Notes under the pieces: generated by a model
What the model saw: only the letters and a program-made list of their open reading frames with translations
Told to the model about the DNA's origin: nothing
Databases searched by the model: none
Source of the DNA: Chelatococcus asaccharovorans
GTDB lineage: Bacteria > Pseudomonadota > Alphaproteobacteria > Rhizobiales > Beijerinckiaceae
Length of the DNA: 64,000 nt
Assembly: GCF_003201475.1 (NCBI RefSeq)
Contig: NZ_QJJK01000016.1
Location: forward strand, 1-64,000
Direction of reading: 5' to 3'
Translations under genes and position numbers: made by a program
Shown here: piece by piece, positions 8,459-16,178 of the stretch
How positions within the stretch are numbered: the first letter of the stretch is position 1
How the letters are laid out: the number at the start of each line of letters is the position of its first letter

Positions 8459-9501
8459 TGCGGCAGCTTCACGGCGAGGTCCGCGGGCCAGGTCGCTGTG
8501 GGGCTCAGGCGCACATAGGCGACGCCGCGTACGCCGGTCTTCACGCGGCTCTCATACTGCTTCAGCAGGCTCGGCCCGATGCGGAGTTTGACGCGGAACA
8601 TCAGCTTCTCGCGCTCGTCCGCCGTCTCGACCGTCTTCGGCGTGAACTGCGCCTCCGAAGCGACGAAATTGACGGTGGCCGGTATGACATAGTCCGGTGC
8701 GGGATCGAGCACGATCCGCGCCTCGTCGCCGAGGGCGAGCCGGCCTGCCGCCCGTGCCGGCAGGAAGACCGTCATATAGACATCCGAAAGATCGAGCAGG
8801 GTGGCGATGGGAGCGCCGGCCGCGACCACTTCGCCGGACTGCACCAGCTTGTATTCGACCCGGCCGCGGCGCGGAGCCGTGAGGACGGCGTCGTCGAGCA
8901 GGGAGCGTATCCGGGCGACGTCGGCGCGGGCGGCGTCGGCCGCCGCCTCGGCCTGGTCGAGCGACGCCACGGCGGCGCGGCGGGCAGCGTCCATGGCATT
9001 CATCTGGCTTCGTCGCTGATCCACCTGCTGCACGGTGCCGTAACCGCGCTGGCTGAGGGTCAAGGCGCGCTCATATTCCTGGCGGGCGAGAACGAGTTCG
9101 CTCTCACGCTGGGCGATGGCGGCCTCCGCCTCGGCGGCGCTCTTCTCGGCCCGCCGCACCTGCGCCTCGACGCCGGCGAGCTGTGCATCGAGCTCGGCGG
9201 TGTCCATCCGCGCGACAACAGCCCCCTTGTCGACCACCTGCCCCTCTTCGACGAGCACCTCGACGACGCGGCCGGCGAATTTGGCGGCCACCAGCACCTG
9301 TTCGGCCTCCAGGCGCCCGTTGGTCATGACGATATCGGCCGGCAGGCGCTTGCCGCTCAGCTTGTCCCAGAGGCCTTGCAGGCGGTCACCGAGACCGCCG
9401 CCTTCCGCCGCGGCGGGGGAGGCCGCGATGCCAATCGCCAAGGCCAGGCAGGGGATAGCTAGCAGCAATGGAAGACGAACGCGCAAATCCTGCTCCGCCA
9501 A
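8455..9501 (-). CDS. HlyD-family membrane fusion protein, YhiI-like
   Basis: A 348-residue periplasmic adaptor. An N-terminal signal/anchor segment (about 10-32, ending SPAAAEG) is followed by a lipoyl half (FAGRVVEVLVEEGQVVDKG), a long coiled-coil hairpin (about 100-200, with two amphipathic helices around YGTVQQVDQR), the second lipoyl half and a beta-barrel domain. It would bridge the RbbA/YhhJ inner-membrane pump to an outer-membrane channel; no TolC gene is present in the window. First gene of the three-gene operon. A FixK-type box lies 74-87 bp upstream, so export may be switched on under low oxygen. Confidence 0.9.
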   Translation of the reverse strand: MAEQDLRVRLPLLLAIPCLALAIGIAASPAAAEGGGLGDRLQGLWDKLSGKRLPADIVMTNGRLEAEQVLVAAKFAGRVVEVLVEEGQVVDKGAVVARMDTAELDAQLAGVEAQVRRAEKSAAEAEAAIAQRESELVLARQEYERALTLSQRGYGTVQQVDQRRSQMNAMDAARRAAVASLDQAEAAADAARADVARIRSLLDDAVLTAPRRGRVEYKLVQSGEVVAAGAPIATLLDLSDVYMTVFLPARAAGRLALGDEARIVLDPAPDYVIPATVNFVASEAQFTPKTVETADEREKLMFRVKLRIGPSLLKQYESRVKTGVRGVAYVRLSPTATWPADLAVKLPQ

Positions 9502-9574
9502 GCTTGAAGGGGCGCCCCGCGCGGGCGCAAAAGCCGAGGACGGTCCTTGTTATGCCCGGGCCCGTGGCAATGCT

Positions 9575-9588
9575 TTGACGCAGATCAC
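9575..9588 (-). promoter_or_regulatory. Putative FixK box (YhiI-RbbA-YhhJ operon)
   Basis: TTGACGCAGATCAC on the + strand. It is a 13/14 match to the FixK-type site TTGACGCAGATCAA, and lies 74 bp before the HlyD start. The about 300-bp stretch from 9502 to 9801 holds no other gene; it also contains two direct copies of CGCCAGAAGCATCTCG-like sequence near 9648-9680. Confidence 0.6.
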
Positions 9589-9801
9589 GACGGGCGGGGG
9601 CAGCACGTCGTGACGCTCTCGCCGGAAGGATCACGCCAGAAGGAACTCGTCAGAAGCATCTCGCCAGAAGCATCTCGCAAAGAGGATAGAGCGTACTCCG
9701 TGAAAGCCAAGGGCTATATCGGCCAGAGCAAGTCCGTCTGCTGCAGACTTGCCCACGCAAAAAGCGGCGGACGTTCATCGCCCCGGGTGGAGACGACTGC
9801 T

Positions 9802-10296
9802 TCAATCCGGGCCGGATTTGCCCATGAGGCCGGGCGCCGCCAGGAGGCCCTCCAGGCGATCGAGCAGCGGCCGCTGGCCCGCCAGGATCTTGTCGCGCGC
9901 CTCTGACACAGTGAACCACGCGGCGGCGTCGATTTCGGGGAAGGTCTGGAAGCGCCCGGTATGCGGGGGCCACGCGATCGTGACGGTGCTCGCGCAGCGG
10001 AAGCGGTTCAGGTCGAACTGGCCCTCGCCGGCAAAAGCCTCGACCGTCTTGCCTCCCCCCTGCACGATCCGCCCGAGGGGACGCACCACCTCAGGCGGTT
10101 CGCATCCGAGCTCCTCGACAAATTCGCGCCGGGCCGCAATTTCAGCCTGTTCACCCGGTTCCACCTCACCCTTGGGTATGGACCAGGCCCCAAGGTCGCG
10201 CTTGCGCCAGAATGGCCCGCCGGGATGAACGAGGAGAACGACAACATCGGGCTCGTCGCGTCGGTACAGCAGGATGCCGGAGGAGATGCGGGCCAT
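9802..10296 (-). CDS. NUDIX hydrolase
   Basis: A 164-residue NUDIX hydrolase. The Nudix box is visible at about residues 40-62 as GEVEPGE, seven residues, then REFVEELG, matching GX5EX7REUXEEXGU. The N-terminal part (ISSGILLYRR, PGGPFWRKRDLGAWSIPKG) and overall length resemble the family of NTP/ADP-ribose-type pyrophosphohydrolases, but the substrate cannot be assigned. The start at 10296 gives the standard length. It is transcribed in the same direction as the rbbA operon, 300 bp upstream of it, and lies downstream of the hsp20 terminator, so it is likely its own transcript. Confidence 0.88.
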   Translation of the reverse strand: MARISSGILLYRRDEPDVVVLLVHPGGPFWRKRDLGAWSIPKGEVEPGEQAEIAARREFVEELGCEPPEVVRPLGRIVQGGGKTVEAFAGEGQFDLNRFRCASTVTIAWPPHTGRFQTFPEIDAAAWFTVSEARDKILAGQRPLLDRLEGLLAAPGLMGKSGPD

Positions 10297-10400
10297 TGGC
10301 GAATCTGGATAGGGGCGCGAGCGTTGACACCTACCATATCCCATCATGGCGCGTTGGAGCGGGTCCCTGATGCGGACGTGCTCCTATCCAGAATAGGGAG

Positions 10401-10449
10401 AAAAATACCCGCGTGGATCGCGTCACATGCATCGATCCAAGCGGGTATT
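10401..10449 (-). terminator. Rho-independent terminator after hsp20
   Basis: Hairpin arms AATACCCGC-G-TGGATCG (10404-10420) and CGATCCA-A-GCGGGTATT (10433-10449) pair with a single mismatch. On the minus strand the stem is followed by a run of five T, so it ends the hsp20 transcript 61 bp after the stop codon. Confidence 0.8.
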
Positions 10450-10510
10450 GTTCGCGATACTGCGGAAACAGCCGGACTTATCGGCCCGGCTCTTTCCTCC
10501 GAAATCGAGA

Positions 10511-11050
10511 TCACGCTGCCTTGATGGCGATCTTCTTGTCGTTCCGCTGCGCGTCGGCCGTCTTCGGCAGCGTCACCTTCAATACGCCCTTGGCGAAGCT
10601 CGCCTCGATATGGGCGGCATCAACACCCTCCGGCACCGGGAAGGAGCGCTGAAACGAACCGTAGCGCCGCTCGGACACATAGTAATCCTTATGGCGCTGC
10701 TCGGTCTCCTCCTTCTTCTCGCCCTTGATCGTGAGGGTTCCGTTGGAGAGCTTCACCTCGATGTCTTTCTCGTCCATTCCCGGAAGCTCGGCGGTGATTT
10801 CGTAATTCGTCGGCTTCTCCGCCACATCGACGGCCGGGGTCAGATCCCACGATCCCGACCGGCTCCACGGCATCTCAAGTTCAAGGCCATGGCGGCTGAA
10901 AGGCAGGCGCCATGCTCCCAAGTTGAATGCATCGAAGACACGATCGACTTCGTTCCGGAGACTTTCAAACGGCGTAGGCCGCACGGTCGATGGCGCGGGG
11001 GTAGTTGCCTTGGGCTCAGACTTGACGGCAAGTTTCGTTGCATCAGCCAT
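10511..11050 (-). CDS. Small heat-shock protein, Hsp20/alpha-crystallin
   Basis: A 179-residue Hsp20 chaperone. A variable N-terminal arm (1-70, with PFESLRNEVDRVFDAF) precedes the alpha-crystallin domain (about 72-165), which contains VDVAEKPTNYEITAELPGMD, GTLTIKGEKKEE and the FAKGVLKVTLPK strand; the C-terminal tail holds the KIAIKA anchor. It binds unfolding proteins without ATP. The start at 11050 follows GGAG by six bases. Last of three genes (BON, Usp, Hsp20) in one direction, so it may be read from the FixK-type box before the BON gene, from its own promoter in the 263-bp gap upstream, or both. Confidence 0.93.
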   Translation of the reverse strand: MADATKLAVKSEPKATTPAPSTVRPTPFESLRNEVDRVFDAFNLGAWRLPFSRHGLELEMPWSRSGSWDLTPAVDVAEKPTNYEITAELPGMDEKDIEVKLSNGTLTIKGEKKEETEQRHKDYYVSERRYGSFQRSFPVPEGVDAAHIEASFAKGVLKVTLPKTADAQRNDKKIAIKAA

Positions 11051-11313
11051 AATGATCTCCTGTGATTGGCGAACGAAAAAACCACCCGATCTCCAGGAAT
11101 TCGGTTCCATCGACACCTTGAGTGCGATGGAGTGAACAATGTTATACGTCAATACGTCGTTCTATAAGAAGCGATAGCGAAGAGACCGGAGATCGGTGTA
11201 TGAGTTTCGATCTGATAACGCGTCAGTTGTGAAGTTTATCATGGAATATTGTTCCAGATAATTTTTAGTTCTGAAGGTCAAAAGAGGCTCAAAATCCCAT
11301 TTTGACTGTATAG

Positions 11314-12150
11314 TTAGTGCGCCATGATAATAGGGACCGGGCAGCGCGTCAGACAATCGCGTGTTGTGCCGCCCAAGACCCATTCCCGCAGACGCGAATG
11401 ACCATAGGCGCCCAGTACGGCGAGATCCGCCCCGGTGCGCTCCACCTCGTTGAGGAGGGCATCGGACGTATTGCTCCATCCGGCGACATGGCGCAGTTCG
11501 ACGTTGATCCCATGACGGTCCAGGTGGCGGGCGATATCGGCGCCGGGCTCCTCGCCGGCTTGCTCGGCTGCCTCGCGCTCGTCGACCGTCACAACCACGA
11601 CCTGCCCGGCCTTCCGAAGGAAAGGCATGGCCTCTGCGATCGCATGCGCGGCCGCGGGCGTGTCGTTCCAGCCGATCAGGACCGACTGGAGCGCCGCCGG
11701 AGGCGCTGCGCCCTCCGGTGCGACGTAGACCGCCCGCCCTGATTCAAAGAGGCCCGCCTCGACGACATCCGCCTGCCCCTCGTCGCGCTCTGAGCCATAG
11801 GGGCGAAGCGCGATCAGAAGATCCGAAGCGCGCGCCTGCATGGCGACGACCTGCCAGACCGCTTCGCTGAAGATGTCGAGACGACGAAGCTCGCTGGACG
11901 CGGTGACGGCGTCCAACCTGTGCGCCAGCCGTTCCGCGTCGCGATCGCCCCTCTCTTTGGTCTTTTCCTGAATACTCTCCAGGTAGACCGCGTAGGCCAT
12001 GCCGTCAGCCACCGGCATCACCGGCGCCTGCATGATATTCGTCAAAAGGCCGGTCAGATGCGCCTCGAATAAGCCGACGACGAATCCGGCATGGGCGATC
12101 CGTGTATCATCCGCCGCCGTGCCATCGAGATGCACGAGAATATCCTTCAT
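11314..12150 (-). CDS. Tandem universal stress protein
   Basis: A 278-residue protein with two UspA domains (about 1-140 and 150-278). The second carries the ATP-binding signature in GAYGHSRLREWVLGGTTR (G-2X-G-9X-G-S/T type). The first is degenerate at the same place (ALRPYGSERDEGQADVVE), so only the C-terminal half is expected to bind ATP. Tandem Usp proteins are frequent in low-oxygen regulons of alphaproteobacteria. It lies between the BON gene and hsp20 on the same strand; the 146-bp gap upstream contains an 18-bp tandem repeat at 12220-12263. Confidence 0.9.
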   Translation of the reverse strand: MKDILVHLDGTAADDTRIAHAGFVVGLFEAHLTGLLTNIMQAPVMPVADGMAYAVYLESIQEKTKERGDRDAERLAHRLDAVTASSELRRLDIFSEAVWQVVAMQARASDLLIALRPYGSERDEGQADVVEAGLFESGRAVYVAPEGAAPPAALQSVLIGWNDTPAAAHAIAEAMPFLRKAGQVVVVTVDEREAAEQAGEEPGADIARHLDRHGINVELRHVAGWSNTSDALLNEVERTGADLAVLGAYGHSRLREWVLGGTTRDCLTRCPVPIIMAH

Positions 12151-12219
12151 GGGACGTCTCCTGGGAGTGTCTGCGGAGTATCTGCTGCCGCTTGGCGCTC
12201 GCGGATCGTTGACGCGCGG

Positions 12220-12263
12220 GCGCCATGTCTGTTGCCTGCGCCATGTCTATTGCTTGCGCCATG
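12220..12263. repeat. 18-bp tandem repeat
   Basis: Two full copies and a half copy of GCGCCATGTCTGTTGCCT (second copy differs at two positions), directly downstream of the BON gene and before the Usp gene. It may be a slipped-strand duplication; no function is evident. Confidence 0.7.
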
Positions 12264-12296
12264 AACCGGACCGATCGTCCCGTGGGCAACGCAAGA

Positions 12297-12950
12297 TCAG
12301 CGAATGACGAGGTGGTCCTCGACGGCAGTGACGCCGGGCACCGCCCAGGCCGCCCGCTCGGCAACACCGCGCTCATACCAGGCATGCACCTGACCGGCGA
12401 GTGTGACCTTGCCACCCGAGACGCCGACGCGGATCGTGCCCGCTTCGATGGCTGCGTTGCGCTTCAACGCTTCCTCGATCCGGTGTTTGACGTCGTCGGC
12501 CTGAATGCGAGGCCGCACGAGCAGAAGATTGGTCACGCCGACCACGCCCGTCAGCTTGCGGACCGCATCTTCCACGGCCCTTTTCTGAAAATGCCAGTCC
12601 ACCTCACCCGAGAGGGTGATCCATCCGGCCTGCACTTTGACCTGGATCACGTCGTCGGGGATCGTCGTATCCCAGCTGATGATGGCAAGCGCGCGTTTGG
12701 CGATCTCATCGTCAGCGGTCTTCTTTCTTTCCGGATAACGAACTTCGAGCTCCTGAGCAATCGCCCGCACGCCTTTCACGCGCTGCACGGCGCGCTCTGC
12801 AGCAATCTTCTCAGCGTAGCTTCTCACGTGGCCGATCAAGGTCACGACACCGTCTTTCACCGTCACGCCGATATCGGCCGCATCGATGCTCGGTTCGAAT
12901 TCGAGCTCGTCGAGTACGTCCTGACGAAGTCCGAGGTCACGTTCACTCAT
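12297..12950 (-). CDS. Triple BON-domain protein
   Basis: A 217-residue protein with three BON domains (about 8-75, 80-145 and 150-217), each with the beta strand/glycine pattern: VKDGVVTLIGHV, VQAGWITLSGEV and VSGGKVTLAGQV. No signal peptide is seen, so it is cytoplasmic, unlike OsmY. BON domains bind phospholipids or other ligands and are common in stress proteins. The start at 12950 follows GGAGG by eight bases. A FixK-type box lies 80 bp upstream; the gene leads a probable BON-Usp-Hsp20 stress transcript. Confidence 0.9.
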   Translation of the reverse strand: MSERDLGLRQDVLDELEFEPSIDAADIGVTVKDGVVTLIGHVRSYAEKIAAERAVQRVKGVRAIAQELEVRYPERKKTADDEIAKRALAIISWDTTIPDDVIQVKVQAGWITLSGEVDWHFQKRAVEDAVRKLTGVVGVTNLLLVRPRIQADDVKHRIEEALKRNAAIEAGTIRVGVSGGKVTLAGQVHAWYERGVAERAAWAVPGVTAVEDHLVIR

Positions 12951-13029
12951 GATGACGTCCTCCTCCACGAGAGGTTCGACGCGGGTTCCGCGCATTGCGA
13001 TACAATTGCAGAAGGAAAGGGGAATAGCT

Positions 13030-13043
13030 TTGATCTTCGTCAA
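13030..13043 (-). promoter_or_regulatory. Putative FixK box (BON-Usp-Hsp20)
   Basis: TTGATCTTCGTCAA, matching TTGA-N6-TCAA, 80 bp before the start of the triple BON gene. Confidence 0.65.
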
Positions 13044-13231
13044 CACTGGAAAAGTCAGCTTTTAGCAGACTTCGAATGGTAATTATTGCCGCTAAATTGA
13101 TGATATCGACCGGCGCGGTAAAGGGACCAGAGACGGCCGATCGCCAGCAGTGCAGGGCGCCTGCGGGAGACATTCCGTCCCAATGCAAATCCGGTGAGGG
13201 CGTCACGCGCGCCGGTGTAGCGCTCCGCGCG

Positions 13232-13891
13232 TCACGGTTGCCTCAGCGCCGCATCCGACGGATCGGCCGGCGGCGGCGTTGCGGTTTTCGGATCGTGTGG
13301 GGCAATGTCTTCGCCGAAATGCAGGGCGTTCGCAGGAAGGGTCTGCGATAGCGAGAAATCGCTCGACGGCGGCATGACAGGCTCTTCGCGCGTGGGGCCC
13401 GAACGTTCTCGGCTGCCCCTGCCACCGATCAATTCACTCCACACCTGCCCTATGCTCGTCCGTGTCAGATCGGTCGTGAGGCAATAGCCCCGCTTGTCGA
13501 GGACGTAGACGGTCGCATGCGGGTCTGCGCGAAGTCGCCGCACGACATCGTCGATCGCCTGGAGGCAGGCGATGAGCTGATCCAGGCTCTGCAGGCGGGT
13601 ATGGCGCAGCATCTGCAGGAGTGGATGCGCGCAGATGTGCCCCTGGCCAAGAACCATCGCAGGCTGTCCGAGTTCGAAGAACGCATTCGCCACGGAGAAC
13701 ATGCCCCGGACTGAATCATAGACGGCCATGGCTTCTTGCGGGGTCAAGTCGACAAGGTGCTCGGAGCCGAGGCGCGCCACGTCATCGTCAGGCCGAAACC
13801 CGAGTGAGGTTGCGATTTCCTGCTCGAGCCAATGGCGTACCTCCGGCGGTGCGCTGCGGATCTGTTCCGGGCTCAATGTGATGCCAACCAT
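13232..13891 (-). CDS. Conserved-looking protein of unknown function (219 aa)
   Basis: A 219-residue soluble protein that I do not recognise. It starts MVGITLSPEQIRSAPPEV at 13891, five to six bases after GGAGG. The first 150 residues are compact and helical (VRHWLEQEIATSLGF, LTPQEAMAVYDSVRGM, LDQLIACLQAIDDVVRRL) and end with a short beta segment (ATVYVLDKRGYCL). The last 50 residues are Pro/Ser-rich and look disordered. There is no signal peptide. A FixK-type box sits 94 bp upstream, paired with a second box for the divergent cytochrome gene, so it is a candidate low-oxygen protein. Function unknown. Confidence 0.75.
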   Translation of the reverse strand: MVGITLSPEQIRSAPPEVRHWLEQEIATSLGFRPDDDVARLGSEHLVDLTPQEAMAVYDSVRGMFSVANAFFELGQPAMVLGQGHICAHPLLQMLRHTRLQSLDQLIACLQAIDDVVRRLRADPHATVYVLDKRGYCLTTDLTRTSIGQVWSELIGGRGSRERSGPTREEPVMPPSSDFSLSQTLPANALHFGEDIAPHDPKTATPPPADPSDAALRQP

Positions 13892-13984
13892 TCCATCCTC
13901 CGCTCTCCAGGGATTTGCGTCGATCGGTCCGTCCACACAAGCCCTTCTGGCCGCACATCGTTCTCCATGCACGGCGACGCCACA

Positions 13985-13998
13985 TTGACCCCGATCAA
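13985..13998 (-). promoter_or_regulatory. Putative FixK box (unknown protein)
   Basis: TTGACCCCGATCAA, a strong match and identical to the box at 42004-42017. It lies 94 bp before the minus-strand gene starting at 13891. Confidence 0.7.
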
Positions 13999-14040
13999 GG
14001 ATAAACCCTTAAAGCGCGAAGATGGGTTGGCGCCGGTTGC

Positions 14041-14054
14041 TTGATGTCGATCAA
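14041..14054 (+). promoter_or_regulatory. Putative FixK box (cytochrome gene)
   Basis: TTGATGTCGATCAA, a perfect TTGAT-N4-ATCAA palindrome, 87 bp before the start of the cytochrome c gene. Confidence 0.75.
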
Positions 14055-14141
14055 TGCATCTTTCGGGAGGCCGGTTTAGTCGGTAGAATAGTTGAGGTAA
14101 CTGAATACTTGCCGTTGCGGTCTTTGGAGAGGAAGGGTGCT

Positions 14142-14618
14142 ATGAGACGCGCTGTCATCATTTTGAGCGGTCTGGCGGCTTTATGTGCCACCCTCCCGGC
14201 CATCGGCCAGAACACGCGGTTCGGCGTCGAGCCTCCGCGGACGGCCGGACAGATACAGCCCGATCCCGTCGTCGGCCTCTCCGATGTCATGATTTTAAAG
14301 CAATGGCGCCATATCAAGCTCTGGTATGCGGCCAAATCGGACAACTGGGATCTGGTCAACTACGAGCTGCAAGGGATCGCCTCCAGTCTCAACAGAGCGG
14401 CGGTTCACTACGTCAATATTCCCGTGGACTATGTCGTGGCGGCGACGAAGACGATCTCGGACATGCGCGAGGCCGCCGCGGCGCGGGACCACGCCAGGTT
14501 CAACCGCGGCTATGGCGAGCTCACCACGGCCTGCAACAGCTGCCATGCCGCCGGCGGCGTGGGGTTCATCCGGATCCAGACGCCAACGGCGTCGCCCTTC
14601 AGCGACCAGTCGTATTGA
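14142..14618 (+). CDS. Small periplasmic monoheme cytochrome c
   Basis: A 158-residue exported protein: signal peptide (1-22, ending AIGQ), then a helical domain with a single CNSCH heme-binding motif at residues 131-135 near the C terminus and the tail GFIRIQTP. The C-terminal position of the heme motif in a four-helix-like domain recalls cytochrome c'-type proteins, although the overall match is weak. The start at 14142 follows GAGGAAGG. It has its own FixK-type box upstream. A role in low-oxygen electron transfer or gas binding is an inference. Confidence 0.85.
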   Translation: MRRAVIILSGLAALCATLPAIGQNTRFGVEPPRTAGQIQPDPVVGLSDVMILKQWRHIKLWYAAKSDNWDLVNYELQGIASSLNRAAVHYVNIPVDYVVAATKTISDMREAAAARDHARFNRGYGELTTACNSCHAAGGVGFIRIQTPTASPFSDQSY

Positions 14619-14663
14619 GACGTCTCACGTCTTATTGAGGCGTGCCATGGGCGGCCGGGCGGT

Positions 14664-16178
14664 TCAGCCGTCCGCAGCGCCGCGGTCGAGCGATTGGGCA
14701 GCCTTCTTGCGCGCCGCAATGGCCGTGAGGAAGGCGGCATAGCTCCAGCCGAGATCCTTGGCCGATGTCTGGGCGCCCGTCGCGCGGTCGAATTGCTCGG
14801 ACAGTTCGCCGGACGGCGGCGTGAAATGCCGGACCGTGGCCATGAAGGCATCGCCTCTGGCGGCGATCGCAGCTGCGCCCCTCTCCCTTTCCGGTTCGTT
14901 CGCCGGCCAGCGCGCCTGCCCCAGGAGCCCATGGCCGACGATGCGGGTCATGAACGGCTCGTTGTATCGGTCGATTGCAAAGGAACTTCCGGTTCGCACG
15001 GCCGCAGCCAGGCGGAAATAGAATTCGGCGACACCAAGCGTCGCCAGGTAGAAGGCGCCGCCGCCGTAATAGATGTCGCCCTTGTAGCGGCCTATCGCCG
15101 GTGCCGTCCGGCCCGGACCGTCGGCATTGATCGCAAGTTCCGCTGCAAAAAGCGCCTCGACCTTGAAGAGCGTCGCTTGCACATGCGGATCGAGCACGCT
15201 GTGCGCTCCGGCTGGCCGATCGGCGTGCAGCACTGCGAGGATCGTCGCGATATCGAGCGCCTTTTCGGGGGCGTCCTGATCCACCTCCTGGCGGCTTGCA
15301 TAAAAGCCCAAAGCATCGGACCAGTGTGTGTCGAGCGCCGCCAAGAGCGTGATGGCAGCTGAATGGTAGCGTGCCGCACGCTCCGTGTCGCCGTGGTCCG
15401 CGGCCCAGGTCGCCCCATGCTCCAGCGCGGAGCACTGCACGAGCTCTGTATAATAGTGGAGGCCGAATTTCTCCTCCCAAAGGTCGAAGCACGGCGTGGT
15501 GCAGGACTTTGCGACATAGTCGAGGTCCGCCGCCAGCAGCGCCTGCGCCGCTTCCCCCCGATGGTGCTCGCCGGCCATCCGCAACCACCGCAACACGGTG
15601 AGCGCGCGCAGCGCCGGCCCGTCGTTCTGCGGACGTCCCCATCGGATGATGTCGAGCGTGCCGTCGGGATTGAAACGCACGTCGCCCAGCACACGATCCC
15701 CCACGAGCGCCGTGAGTTCGGCATCCGAGCGCACATAGTGCAGGAACGCGGGATCGATCTTGCGCCGGAAGTCCCCGGCCGTCGCGAGGAAGCGCGGGCC
15801 GCTGAGCGCGTTCAAGCCGAGGCTGAATGTGACGAAATCGGCGAACATGGCTTCGCCGCCCCCGCCCAGCAGGCGATCCTCGGCGAGGATCCGCACGGCG
15901 TCCATGACGAGCGCCGAATCCCTCAGCCAATGGAACGTATAGTCGGGGTCGGGGTCATAGGAACCGAACGTCAGCGCCGCGATCACCGAGCCCTTGGCGG
16001 GTGTGATGCGCTGGCCGAACGCGCGGCGCTCCCACACGCGATCGTCCGCCGAGACGACGCGCGGCAGCATTGCTGCAGCGAAGCGATATTCCTGCGCGAT
16101 CCAGGCATCGAGCGAGAGTTGGGGCGGGCTGTGGCCTGCGCCAGCCGGCCGTTGCGCATCAGACATCATGGGAAGCAA
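14664..16178 (-). CDS. GH15-family glucoamylase-like glycoside hydrolase
   Basis: A 504-residue (alpha/alpha)6-barrel hydrolase of family GH15, which removes glucose from the non-reducing end of alpha-glucans; some members are trehalases. Visible family blocks are PDPDYTFHWLRDSAL (about 77-90), CFDLWEEKFGLHYYTELVQ with the probable general acid Glu235/236, and GELSEQFDRATG...KDLGWSYA near the C terminus with the probable base. There is no signal peptide, so it acts inside the cell. Starts at 16178 or, twelve bases on, at 16166 are both possible. It overlaps the end of the GH144-like gene by 20 bases. Confidence 0.88.
   Translation of the reverse strand: MLPMMSDAQRPAGAGHSPPQLSLDAWIAQEYRFAAAMLPRVVSADDRVWERRAFGQRITPAKGSVIAALTFGSYDPDPDYTFHWLRDSALVMDAVRILAEDRLLGGGGEAMFADFVTFSLGLNALSGPRFLATAGDFRRKIDPAFLHYVRSDAELTALVGDRVLGDVRFNPDGTLDIIRWGRPQNDGPALRALTVLRWLRMAGEHHRGEAAQALLAADLDYVAKSCTTPCFDLWEEKFGLHYYTELVQCSALEHGATWAADHGDTERAARYHSAAITLLAALDTHWSDALGFYASRQEVDQDAPEKALDIATILAVLHADRPAGAHSVLDPHVQATLFKVEALFAAELAINADGPGRTAPAIGRYKGDIYYGGGAFYLATLGVAEFYFRLAAAVRTGSSFAIDRYNEPFMTRIVGHGLLGQARWPANEPERERGAAAIAARGDAFMATVRHFTPPSGELSEQFDRATGAQTSAKDLGWSYAAFLTAIAARKKAAQSLDRGAADG

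Noticed and set aside
11120-11133. TTGAGTGCGATGGA before hsp20 as a FixK box
   Set aside because: The second half-site matches only two of five positions; too weak to report.
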